Source: Telmatospirillum sp. | Lineage (GTDB): Bacteria > Pseudomonadota > Alphaproteobacteria > CACIAM-22H2 | NCBI GenBank assembly: GCA_020248985.1 | Contig: JADCGL010000007.1 | Span: 124,001-188,000 of the forward strand | Length of the DNA stretch: 64,000 bases | Direction: 5' to 3' | Part shown: in pieces, positions 57,534-64,000 of the stretch | Layout of the letters: each line of letters opens with the position of its first letter | Position numbering within the stretch: the first letter of the stretch is position 1 | Translations under genes and position numbers: made by a program | Notes under the pieces: generated by a model | What the model was told of the DNA's origin: nothing | Databases searched by the model: none | Seen by the model: the letters and a program-made list of their open reading frames with translations, nothing else

Positions 57534-58541
57534 TCAATCGCGCGGGAAAGGATCGATGCGCGCGTCGGCGTCGAAGCCGAAAAATTCCCAGGTCTTGGCC
57601 ATGTGCGGCGGCAGCGGCGCTTTGACCTTCAAGAGCCCATTGCCCGACGGGTGCGGAATCTCGATCGAGCGCGCATGCAAATGCAGCTTGCCCGACACGC
57701 CGTCGCCCGGCAGGCGTGCGGTGGCGCCGCCGTATTTGCCGTCGCCGACGATGGGCGTTTTGAGCGCGTCGGCGCAATGCACGCGCAATTGATGCGTGCG
57801 GCCCGTGCGCGGCCACAGCACGAGCCACGCGGCCCGGTCGCCGGCCGCCTCGGCGGTCGCAAACAGCGTGACCGCGCGCTTGCCGTCTTCCTCGTCGGCC
57901 GCCACGCGCTCGTAGCCGCCGGGGCCCGCTTCTTTGGCGAGGGCCAGATCGATCTTGCCTTGCGACGGCTTGGGTGCACCCACGACCAGCGCCCAGTAGA
58001 TCTTGCGCGCATTGCGATGGCGGAACGCGTCGCCGAGAAGCTGCGCGTTGCGGGCACCGCGCGCCAGCACGAGCACGCCCGACGTGTCGCGGTCGAGCCG
58101 GTGCACGAGCTTGGGCCGGCCTTCCTGTTCGAACTGGAGCGCGTCGAGCATGCCGTCGATATGGCGCTCGGTGCCCGTCCCGCCTTGCACGGCCAAACCC
58201 GGCGGCTTGTTCAGCACGATCACGTCGTCGTCTTTGTAGATGACGCAGGACTGGATGAGCTCGGCGTCGGATTTCGAGACGCTGCGCGGGGCGCGCACGG
58301 CCGTGACTTCGTCCGGCTCGTCGGGCGGCGGCATCGCGATGTTCGGCGGCAGGCGCACGTCTTGGTCGGGCAGCAGGCGCTGGTTCGATTTGGCGCGCTT
58401 GCCGTCGACGCGGATCTGGCCCGTGCGCAAGAGCTTTTCGATGCGTCCCTGGGCCAGCCCCGGAAAACGCCGCTTGAGCCAGCGGTCGAGCCGCTGGTCG
58501 GCGTCGTCGGCTTTGACGCGAATTTCCTGAACCGCGGACAA
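57534..58541 (-). CDS. rluC: RluC/RluD-type 23S rRNA pseudouridine synthase
   Basis: 335 aa. An N-terminal S4 RNA-binding domain (DQRLDRWLKRRFPGLAQGRI, LLRTGQIRVDGKRAK) is followed by a catalytic domain with HRLDRDTSGVLVLARG, which contains the catalytic Asp, and GRTHQLRVHCADALKTPIVG. It modifies uridines in 23S rRNA. The start is read as TTG at 58541 (Leu-Ser-Ala-Val-Gln), since no ATG or GTG lies close to the S4 domain. It falls one base after the TAA of the foreign-looking 2H gene, whose insertion may have replaced the original upstream region. Confidence 0.9.
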   Translation of the reverse strand: MSAVQEIRVKADDADQRLDRWLKRRFPGLAQGRIEKLLRTGQIRVDGKRAKSNQRLLPDQDVRLPPNIAMPPPDEPDEVTAVRAPRSVSKSDAELIQSCVIYKDDDVIVLNKPPGLAVQGGTGTERHIDGMLDALQFEQEGRPKLVHRLDRDTSGVLVLARGARNAQLLGDAFRHRNARKIYWALVVGAPKPSQGKIDLALAKEAGPGGYERVAADEEDGKRAVTLFATAEAAGDRAAWLVLWPRTGRTHQLRVHCADALKTPIVGDGKYGGATARLPGDGVSGKLHLHARSIEIPHPSGNGLLKVKAPLPPHMAKTWEFFGFDADARIDPFPRD

Positions 58542-58542
58542 T

Positions 58543-59157
58543 TTAGGCTGATACCCGGCGAACAGGATTAGCGGATCTAGAAAACAACCTAGTGCACATA
58601 CGTTCAATCAAGTCCAATCGTTGGATATCGTTCATGTCAACAAAACGTGCATGATCGAAACAGGTGCCGATGAACTCTTCAAGCAGCGGGCGCTCGATGG
58701 AATTGAACAAGTCGGGCCGATATTGGCCCTTTACCGAGCGTACGGTCGCAACGCGTCCCACATAAAGCTTCAATGCCCAATCATAACGATGGAAGCAATC
58801 AAATAGACGCATAGCAAAATCCGCGTTGCGCCCGTCATAGAGCGTTATGTGCTGGGTAAGAAAACCGTCAGGTTTGTGCCAATATTTAAAGATCGACGGC
58901 GAACTGCATTTCAAAAAAATCGTCTGCTGGCCGTGTTCAAAGAAATTGGCGATGCCCTCGACGCTAACCCCCGCCCCCACCAAGTCGTGAGGCAACATCG
59001 ACTCTGCCTCGAGAGGCGAAAAAAAAGGGCCCTGAAAAGTGATGTGGGCCGAGTCTTTTTCCGCCGGATTTGCGACATAGATCATCGCGTTCAGCAGAGG
59101 CACAACCTCTCTGTCGCCAAGATATGCCGTATTGAAGTAGCGAACGACATTGTTCAT
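58543..59157 (-). CDS. 2H-phosphoesterase-like protein
   Basis: 204 aa. Two HxT motifs 65 residues apart: AHITFQGPF (His38-Thr40) and QHITLYDG (His103-Thr105), the latter preceded by a strand TIFLKCSSPSIF. This is the layout of the 2H superfamily (2'-5' RNA ligase, CPDase and Acb1-like enzymes), which cleaves or forms 2',3'-cyclic and 2'-5'/3'-5' phosphodiester bonds. The ATG overlaps the upstream nucleotidyltransferase stop (ATGA). AT-rich like its partner. Catalysis and substrate are inferred, not shown. Confidence 0.72.
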   Translation of the reverse strand: MNNVVRYFNTAYLGDREVVPLLNAMIYVANPAEKDSAHITFQGPFFSPLEAESMLPHDLVGAGVSVEGIANFFEHGQQTIFLKCSSPSIFKYWHKPDGFLTQHITLYDGRNADFAMRLFDCFHRYDWALKLYVGRVATVRSVKGQYRPDLFNSIERPLLEEFIGTCFDHARFVDMNDIQRLDLIERMCTRLFSRSANPVRRVSA

Positions 59158-60164
59158 ACGACAAGGTACCTCAAAGTATCAGACTCGGTAACACTGCTGA
59201 GCAACCGATAGATCGTCGCGCCGAATGTACGGCCTTTATCAAAAGCGGTATTTCGAACCTCACGATCGGATATCCAAACTTCAAGATCTCCCGAGTCGCA
59301 TCCCGTCTTTTCGAGGAACCAAGCATACTCCCCCTTTGCCATCTCGACCATTTCTTTGACTTGCGGCCTTTGCGAAGCCACCCAGTCAAGGCGTTGTAGA
59401 GGCGTCTTTCTGGCAATGCTTTCAACGTCCTCCGGGCCGATTCCACGCCCCTCAGCGACACATGCAATAACGAACGAAAAACAAGTCAGCATGCGGCTGA
59501 ACTTCAGTTTGAAATTCTTTGTATGCGCCTTGTTCTTGTGGCGCTGAATCGCGGCCGGATCATCTTCCGCCTCACCAGATGTCCGGTGCCGATTGTGCTC
59601 GTAGTTCATGCACATCGTTTTCCAGTACCGAACGATATCGTTGATAAGGAATATCGGACGAAACTCTTTTTCGTGATCATGATAGTCGCGAAAATAGACG
59701 TCGATGAGCTTGCGCAGCGCCGAGTCGAAAACCGGTGCGTTCAAAACGGGAGCGCTTTCGGTCAGCAGTAGCATTCGGGCAGTGAACGAGTTCTCGAAAT
59801 CTTCGCTCTGGCTGCCAATCGACTGCAAGACGTCGTCCAGATAGTGGATTTGCAAATAGGCGCCGCCTTTGGTCAGAGGCGGAAAACCAAGCGCCTCGAC
59901 GACACGGATGAGATCGGCAAAAAGTAGGGCCTTGTCGCGGTTCGTCAGTCCGTCTTTCGAGCCAGTACCGCGACTTAGAAAAAACAGATCAAGATCAGAA
60001 TGGGGAGATGCCTCGCCCCGTCCGAATGAACCAGTCACATAGACGCAAAGCTCATCGAGACTAGGGATATCCGCGCTCTTCGAAATCGCCGTACGAAGTT
60101 CTCTAATCCGGCTATCGCAATAAGCGGCGCGAGATTCCAGGATAGACGTCATCTTCGACTCCAT
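59154..60164 (-). CDS. Nucleotidyltransferase-domain protein
   Basis: 336 aa. The pol-beta-type nucleotidyltransferase motif is TGSFGRGEASPHSDLDLFFL (Gly45-Ser46, Asp57 and Asp59 as metal ligands). The helical C-terminal half has IFLINDIVRYWKTMCMNYEH and NFKLKFSRMLTCFSF, which I have seen as a conserved partner region in stand-alone NTase proteins. An ATG at 60152 has GGAG six bases upstream and may be the true start. It is AT-rich (59641-59700 has 23 G/C of 60) and inserted between rarA and rluC. It is coupled to the 2H-like gene. Product unknown. Confidence 0.75.
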   Translation of the reverse strand: MESKMTSILESRAAYCDSRIRELRTAISKSADIPSLDELCVYVTGSFGRGEASPHSDLDLFFLSRGTGSKDGLTNRDKALLFADLIRVVEALGFPPLTKGGAYLQIHYLDDVLQSIGSQSEDFENSFTARMLLLTESAPVLNAPVFDSALRKLIDVYFRDYHDHEKEFRPIFLINDIVRYWKTMCMNYEHNRHRTSGEAEDDPAAIQRHKNKAHTKNFKLKFSRMLTCFSFVIACVAEGRGIGPEDVESIARKTPLQRLDWVASQRPQVKEMVEMAKGEYAWFLEKTGCDSGDLEVWISDREVRNTAFDKGRTFGATIYRLLSSVTESDTLRYLVV

Positions 60165-60260
60165 ATCTCATAACGGGATCGAAACAATGTTCCAACACCC
60201 AGAGATTATCTGCAATCAAATTCGAAATGCCGCGCTCCCTAAACCTAAACGCCTCGCCGC

Positions 60261-61577
60261 TCATTCGTCCCTCGTGCGCCGGGCGCGCAGTTTGGCCCAA
60301 TAGTCCAGCCGTTTGCGGATCTCGCGTTCGAACCCGCGGTCCGGCGGATCGTAGAAAATCTCGCGCGCCATCTTGTCGGGGAAATAGTTCTGGCCCGAGA
60401 AGCCGTCCGGCGCATCGTGGTCGTAGGCGTAATCCTTGCCGTAGCCAAGCTCTTTCATCAAAGCGGTCGGCGCGTTGAGGATGTGCATGGGCGGCATCAG
60501 CGAGCCCGTGCGCTTGGCCGCCGCATTGGCGCCGCTTGCCGCCACATAAACTGCGTTCGATTTGGGCGCGCAGGCGAGATACGCCACTGCCTGCATGATC
60601 GCCAATTCGCCCTCGGGCGAGCCCAGGAAATCGTAGGCGTCTTTGGCGGCGAGCGCTTGCACCAGCGCTTGCGGGTCGGCCAAGCCGATATCCTCGACCG
60701 CGAACCGCACGAGGCGGCGCACGATGTAGAGCGGGGCTTCGCCGCCCGCGAGCATGCGCGCGAGCCAATAGAGGGCGGCGTCGACGTCCGAGCCGCGCAT
60801 CGATTTGTGCAGGGCCGAGATGAGATTGTAGTGGCCCTCCTGCGCCTTGTCGTAAAGGGGTGCGCGGCGCTGCACGGCATTGGCAAGGGCCGCCGTGTCG
60901 AACGGGGCCCCGCGATGCTGGAACACCTGTTCGGCCAGATTGTAGAGATAGCGCCCGTCGCCGTCGGCCATCGCGAGCAGGGCGCCGCGCGCATCTTCCG
61001 TCAAAGGCAATTTGCGGCCTTCGGCGGCTTCGGCTTTCTGCAAGAGCGTTTCGAGCGTCGCGTCGTCGAGCCGCTTCAGTACGAGCACTTGGCAGCGCGA
61101 CAGCAAAGCGGCGTTGACTTCGAAAGACGGGTTCTCGGTCGTGGCCCCCACGAGTGTCACCGTGCCGTCTTCGACATACGGCAAAAACCCGTCCTGCTGG
61201 CCGCGATTGAAGCGGTGGATCTCGTCGACGAACAGCAAGGTCGCTTTGCCCATCTGGCGGCGCTCGACCGCCTCGGCGAACGCTTTGCGCAGATCGGCGA
61301 CGCCCGAGAACACCGCCGACAGCGCCACGAATTCGAGACCGACGGCGCCTGCGAGCAGCCGCGCGATCGTCGTCTTGCCGCAGCCCGGCGGGCCCCACAG
61401 CACGATCGAGGCAAGCTTGCGATTGGCGAGCATGCGCGCGAGCGGCCCCTCGCCGCCCAGCAAATGGTCTTGGCCGACGACGTCGGCAAGTTCGGCCGGG
61501 CGCAGGCGCTCGGCCAAGGGCCGGTCGGAATTCGGTGCGGCGAATAGCCCGCCGGCCGGTGATTTCGGCGGCGTCAT
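60261..61577 (-). CDS. rarA: Replication-associated recombination protein RarA (MgsA)
   Basis: 438 aa AAA+ ATPase of the clamp-loader clade acting at stalled replication forks. RPAELADVVGQDHLLGGEGP, Walker A LWGPPGCGKTTIARLLAG, Walker B LLFVDEIHRFNRGQQDGFLP and sensor 1 GATTENPSFEVNAALLSRC are clear. The C-terminal tetramerisation region contains EGHYNLISALHKSMRGSDVD and GYGKDYAYDHDAPDGFSGQN. Its ATG overlaps the upstream protease stop (ATGA). Confidence 0.96.
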   Translation of the reverse strand: MTPPKSPAGGLFAAPNSDRPLAERLRPAELADVVGQDHLLGGEGPLARMLANRKLASIVLWGPPGCGKTTIARLLAGAVGLEFVALSAVFSGVADLRKAFAEAVERRQMGKATLLFVDEIHRFNRGQQDGFLPYVEDGTVTLVGATTENPSFEVNAALLSRCQVLVLKRLDDATLETLLQKAEAAEGRKLPLTEDARGALLAMADGDGRYLYNLAEQVFQHRGAPFDTAALANAVQRRAPLYDKAQEGHYNLISALHKSMRGSDVDAALYWLARMLAGGEAPLYIVRRLVRFAVEDIGLADPQALVQALAAKDAYDFLGSPEGELAIMQAVAYLACAPKSNAVYVAASGANAAAKRTGSLMPPMHILNAPTALMKELGYGKDYAYDHDAPDGFSGQNYFPDKMAREIFYDPPDRGFEREIRKRLDYWAKLRARRTRDE

Positions 61578-62959
61578 CCGCCGACTGTGGTGTTCAGCAC
61601 GCGCCCGCCGCGGCTGACCTGCAGGCGCCACGGCAGCGGCAACTGCACCGCACGGCGCGCATCTTCGACCGTGGCGATGGCGCGGTCGTTGATGCGCAGC
61701 ACGAGATCGCCGGGCTGCAGACGCAATTGCGCCGCCGGGCTGCCGCGCCGCACCTCTGTCACGATCACGCCGCGCGGCGGCAGATCGAGGCCGAGTTCGT
61801 CGACAAACGCGGGCGACAGGTTGGCAAGCGTGGCACCCGAAAACGGATGCTGGCCGCGCATCGGTGTCACGTCGCGCGGCGGGTTCTCGACCGGGGCCGT
61901 GAGCGCGGCCGCCACCACGCTCTCGCGCCCGCCGCGCCAAACGGTGAGGCGCACGGTCTGGCCGATGGGCTGGGTGGCGATGCGGAAGCGCAGCGCATCG
62001 TTGTCGTTGACCTCGCGCCCTTCCACCCGCAGCACCACGTCGCCGCGCCGCAAGCCCGCCCGGTCGGCAGGCCCGCCCGGGAACACATCGGTAATCGCAA
62101 CCCCGACAGGGCGGCTCAAACCCAAGCCGGGTGCGAGCTCGCTCGTCACGGTCTGGCCCGACGCCCCCAGCCACGCGCGCACGAGCCGCCCGCCCGAGGC
62201 GACCGAGGCCACGACCGTCTGCACCATGTTGGCGGGCACGGCGAAACCAATGCCGTTCGACCCACCATCGCGCGAGAAGATCGCGGTGTTGATGCCGATG
62301 AGCTTGCCGTCGAGCGTGACGAGGGCACCGCCCGAATTGCCGGGATTGATCGCGGCATCGGTCTGGATGAAGAAGCGGAAATCGGCGATGCCCGCCATCG
62401 TGCGCGCGACCGCCGAAACGATCCCTTGCGTGACCGTCTGGCCGACGCCGAACGGATTGCCGATGGCGAGCACGATATCGCCCACTTCGAGATCGTCCGA
62501 ATCCTTGAGCTCAAGCGTGGGCAAGGGCTCCGCACCTGCGTCGATGCGCAGGATGGCCAGATCCGTGCGCTCGTCGCCGCGCACGAGGGTGGCCTCGAAT
62601 TCGCGGCGGTCGGCCAGGCTCACGACGATTTCCTCGGCCCCGCGGATCACGTGGAAATTCGTGACGATGAGGCCCGACGCGTCGACGATGACGCCCGAGC
62701 CCAGCGAGTTCTGCACGCGCTCGCCCATCCCCGGAAACTGGTTGCCGAAAAAGCGCTGGAAGGTGGGATCGTTGGCAAACGGCGACGGGATCGTCCGCTG
62801 CACGCGCCGCGTGGTGACGTTGACGACGGCGGGGGCCGCACGCTTGACCACGGGGGCGAAGGACAGCTGCATCTGCGCGCGCGATTCCGGCACCACGCGC
62901 GTTTGCGCGGCGGCGGGCAGTGCGAGCAAAAGGGCCAGAAGGAAAGACAGGAAACGCAT
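61574..62959 (-). CDS. HtrA/Deg-family periplasmic serine protease (Do-like)
   Basis: 461 aa. Signal peptide MRFLSFLLALLLALPAAAQ. Trypsin-like domain with the catalytic triad in VTNFHVIRG (His), ERTDLAILRID (Asp) and NPGNSGGALV (Ser). Two PDZ domains follow (VAITDVFPGGPADRAGLRRG; GVIVTEVRRGSPAAQLRLQP). It degrades or chaperones misfolded envelope proteins. ATG 62959 is chosen for its signal peptide; the frame upstream is not coding-like. It leads the protease-rarA pair. Confidence 0.94.
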   Translation of the reverse strand: MRFLSFLLALLLALPAAAQTRVVPESRAQMQLSFAPVVKRAAPAVVNVTTRRVQRTIPSPFANDPTFQRFFGNQFPGMGERVQNSLGSGVIVDASGLIVTNFHVIRGAEEIVVSLADRREFEATLVRGDERTDLAILRIDAGAEPLPTLELKDSDDLEVGDIVLAIGNPFGVGQTVTQGIVSAVARTMAGIADFRFFIQTDAAINPGNSGGALVTLDGKLIGINTAIFSRDGGSNGIGFAVPANMVQTVVASVASGGRLVRAWLGASGQTVTSELAPGLGLSRPVGVAITDVFPGGPADRAGLRRGDVVLRVEGREVNDNDALRFRIATQPIGQTVRLTVWRGGRESVVAAALTAPVENPPRDVTPMRGQHPFSGATLANLSPAFVDELGLDLPPRGVIVTEVRRGSPAAQLRLQPGDLVLRINDRAIATVEDARRAVQLPLPWRLQVSRGGRVLNTTVGG

Positions 62960-63086
62960 GGCTTCAGTATAGTTCCTTCGCAAGGCTGGCGTCACTGGCG
63001 GCAATCGGCTTATCCGCAGCCGAGCGCTCGGCGGCTGCCGCGACGGCCCCAGTAACCTTCCGCGCGGCGAAAGCGAAGCAGTCGGC

Positions 63087-63737
63087 GTGCCCATCGCTCT
63101 CCTCGCGCTGCTGCTGCTCACGATCGCGCTCCCGGCGCGTGCACAGACTTTCGTGGACGAATGCCGCGTCGCGCGCCTAGCGGCAAAACCCGCACCGCGC
63201 GAGGCGCAAGGACGGCTCGGCGCACCACCCGCGCTGCTGACCCAGGCCGAGATCGAGCTTACAGCCGCATGCATGGCTGCTGCCCTCGACCGGTCTTTCG
63301 CCGCCGTAGGCGATGCCGCGCTTCGGCGCGTGCGCGAATGGGCGCCGATGTCGCGCAGCTTCAAGGCCTCCGAGCACGGCACGTTTCTGCGGGTATATGC
63401 GAACCCTCAGGCCGCGGAGTCCTATGCGCGCTACGAAGAAGGCCCGCGCATGCCGCAAGGCGCCATCGTGATCAAGCGCTCTTTCCGCGTCGAACCCGAC
63501 GGGCGCGCGCGCCCCCATCGCATCTACGTCATGGAAAAGATGGGCGCGGGCTACGAGACGGGGATCAACGATTGGCGCTTTGCAGCCTACGAGCCCAACG
63601 GCACGCTGGTAGGAGAAACCGGCGGCCGCGACAATGCCCGCGTCCGCTTTTGCGCCGAATGCCATGCGGCGGCGCGCGAACAAGACTTCTTGATCTTCGT
63701 GTTGCCGAAATTTCGGATCAACTCGATCGGAGAATGA
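63087..63737 (+). CDS. Cytochrome P460-like exported haem protein
   Basis: 216 aa from a GTG at 63087. Signal peptide MPIALLALLLLTIALPARAQ. The body has the P460 fold pattern: MSRSFKASEHGTFLRVYANP, ESYARYEEGPRMPQGAIVIK, RIYVMEKMGAGYETGINDWR and FAAYEPNGTLV. The c-type haem site is CAECH near the C-terminus. P460 cytochromes oxidise hydroxylamine/NO in some bacteria; many relatives are uncharacterised. An N-terminal segment with one cysteine (VDECRVARL) precedes the fold. Function here is unproven. Confidence 0.85.
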   Translation: MPIALLALLLLTIALPARAQTFVDECRVARLAAKPAPREAQGRLGAPPALLTQAEIELTAACMAAALDRSFAAVGDAALRRVREWAPMSRSFKASEHGTFLRVYANPQAAESYARYEEGPRMPQGAIVIKRSFRVEPDGRARPHRIYVMEKMGAGYETGINDWRFAAYEPNGTLVGETGGRDNARVRFCAECHAAAREQDFLIFVLPKFRINSIGE

Positions 63738-63818
63738 AGACGCGCAACTTGTCCGACCGGAGCGCGCACGGTTCCTGTAGAATCGCCCACCGCGTGTTTG
63801 GCGTCACGGGAGGCGGAA

Positions 63819-64000
63819 ATGGACAAGGCTGATATGGCGACGGGGACTGATTGGCGCAACGGCGTGCGGATCGTGCGCGGTGCGGCCGTCGAAGGCGCGA
63901 TGCGCGACCCCGCCGGCAACGGCCGGGCGACGGCCGCGCAGTTTGCGGGCGGCGGGGCGGGCAATGTGTGGATCGGCACGGTCACACTCGCCGCCGGCGC
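63819..64000 (+). CDS. Cupin-domain protein, 3' end outside window
   Basis: First 60 codons only. GGGAGGCGGA directly before the ATG is a strong ribosome-binding site. The start MDKADMATGTDWRNGVRIVR and the strand GNVWIGTVTLAAGA are like the beginning of small cupin proteins, where the metal-binding histidines come just after this point. The assignment is tentative because the diagnostic motifs lie outside the window. Confidence 0.55.
   Translation, partial: MDKADMATGTDWRNGVRIVRGAAVEGAMRDPAGNGRATAAQFAGGGAGNVWIGTVTLAAG

Overview
The window is chromosomal DNA of a GC-rich alphaproteobacterium, most likely in or near Rhodospirillales. The evidence is the gene content: the division-site ATPase MipZ, an ATP12-type F1 assembly chaperone, a DUF1489 protein, a phasin with a PhaR-type operator, an alphaproteobacterial B12-dependent ribonucleotide reductase, and tight operons with 1-4 base stop/start overlaps. 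The species assignment is inference.

Layout. 1-7135: the 3' part of nrdJ with a clear terminator, a single-cysteine Asp/Glu racemase-like gene coupled to an unknown gene, an exported protein, a RidA protein and a FemAB-like acyltransferase. 7136-8470: AT-rich island with a gene whose N-terminus resembles the specificity domain of Mrr-type restriction enzymes. 8471-15587: a cNMP-binding protein, clpA, clpS, phasin, a lipoprotein, a SPOR-fused D,D-carboxypeptidase and a gamma-glutamylcyclotransferase-like gene. 15605-19234: phosphohexomutase, ugd and galU, supplying sugar nucleotides for surface polysaccharide; a 7 x 11 bp repeat lies upstream of galU. 19667-31175: glycerophosphodiesterase, mipZ with VWA and J-domain genes, a four-gene overlapping run (pentapeptide protein, acyl-CoA ligase, kappa-GST-like isomerase, TPR-GT41 transferase), DUF1489, an Hpt-like protein and a response regulator. 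31220-42603: a leucine/isovalerate (liu) catabolic operon with a divergent TetR gene and a palindromic operator. 42600-48150: a transporter, a DUF3303 gene, a Fur-box-preceded pair of unknown genes, maeB, tRNA-Leu(GAG) and lipB. 48147-53652: propionyl-CoA carboxylase operon, interrupted by an AT-richer Abi-alpha (DUF4393) gene. 53714-62959: ATP12, AsmA, HAD phosphatase, RluC-type pseudouridine synthase, rarA and an HtrA/Deg protease. Between rluC and rarA sits an AT-rich two-gene island, a nucleotidyltransferase plus a 2H-phosphoesterase-like protein. The end holds a cytochrome P460-like gene and the start of a cupin gene.

Metabolic logic: leucine catabolism (IVD, methylcrotonyl-CoA carboxylase, hydratase, HMG-CoA lyase) yields acetyl-CoA and acetoacetate. 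Propionyl-CoA carboxylase feeds odd-chain and branched-chain carbon to succinyl-CoA, malic enzyme connects the TCA cycle with pyruvate and NADPH, and the phasin implies storage of surplus acyl-CoA as PHA.

The most interesting material is the set of three AT-rich insertions next to housekeeping genes (a possible modified-DNA sensor, an Abi-alpha protein, and the NTase + 2H pair). All are candidates for defence or nucleotide-signalling functions. The NTase/2H pair is the best candidate for an undescribed system. No tools were run; family calls rest on reading motifs by eye.
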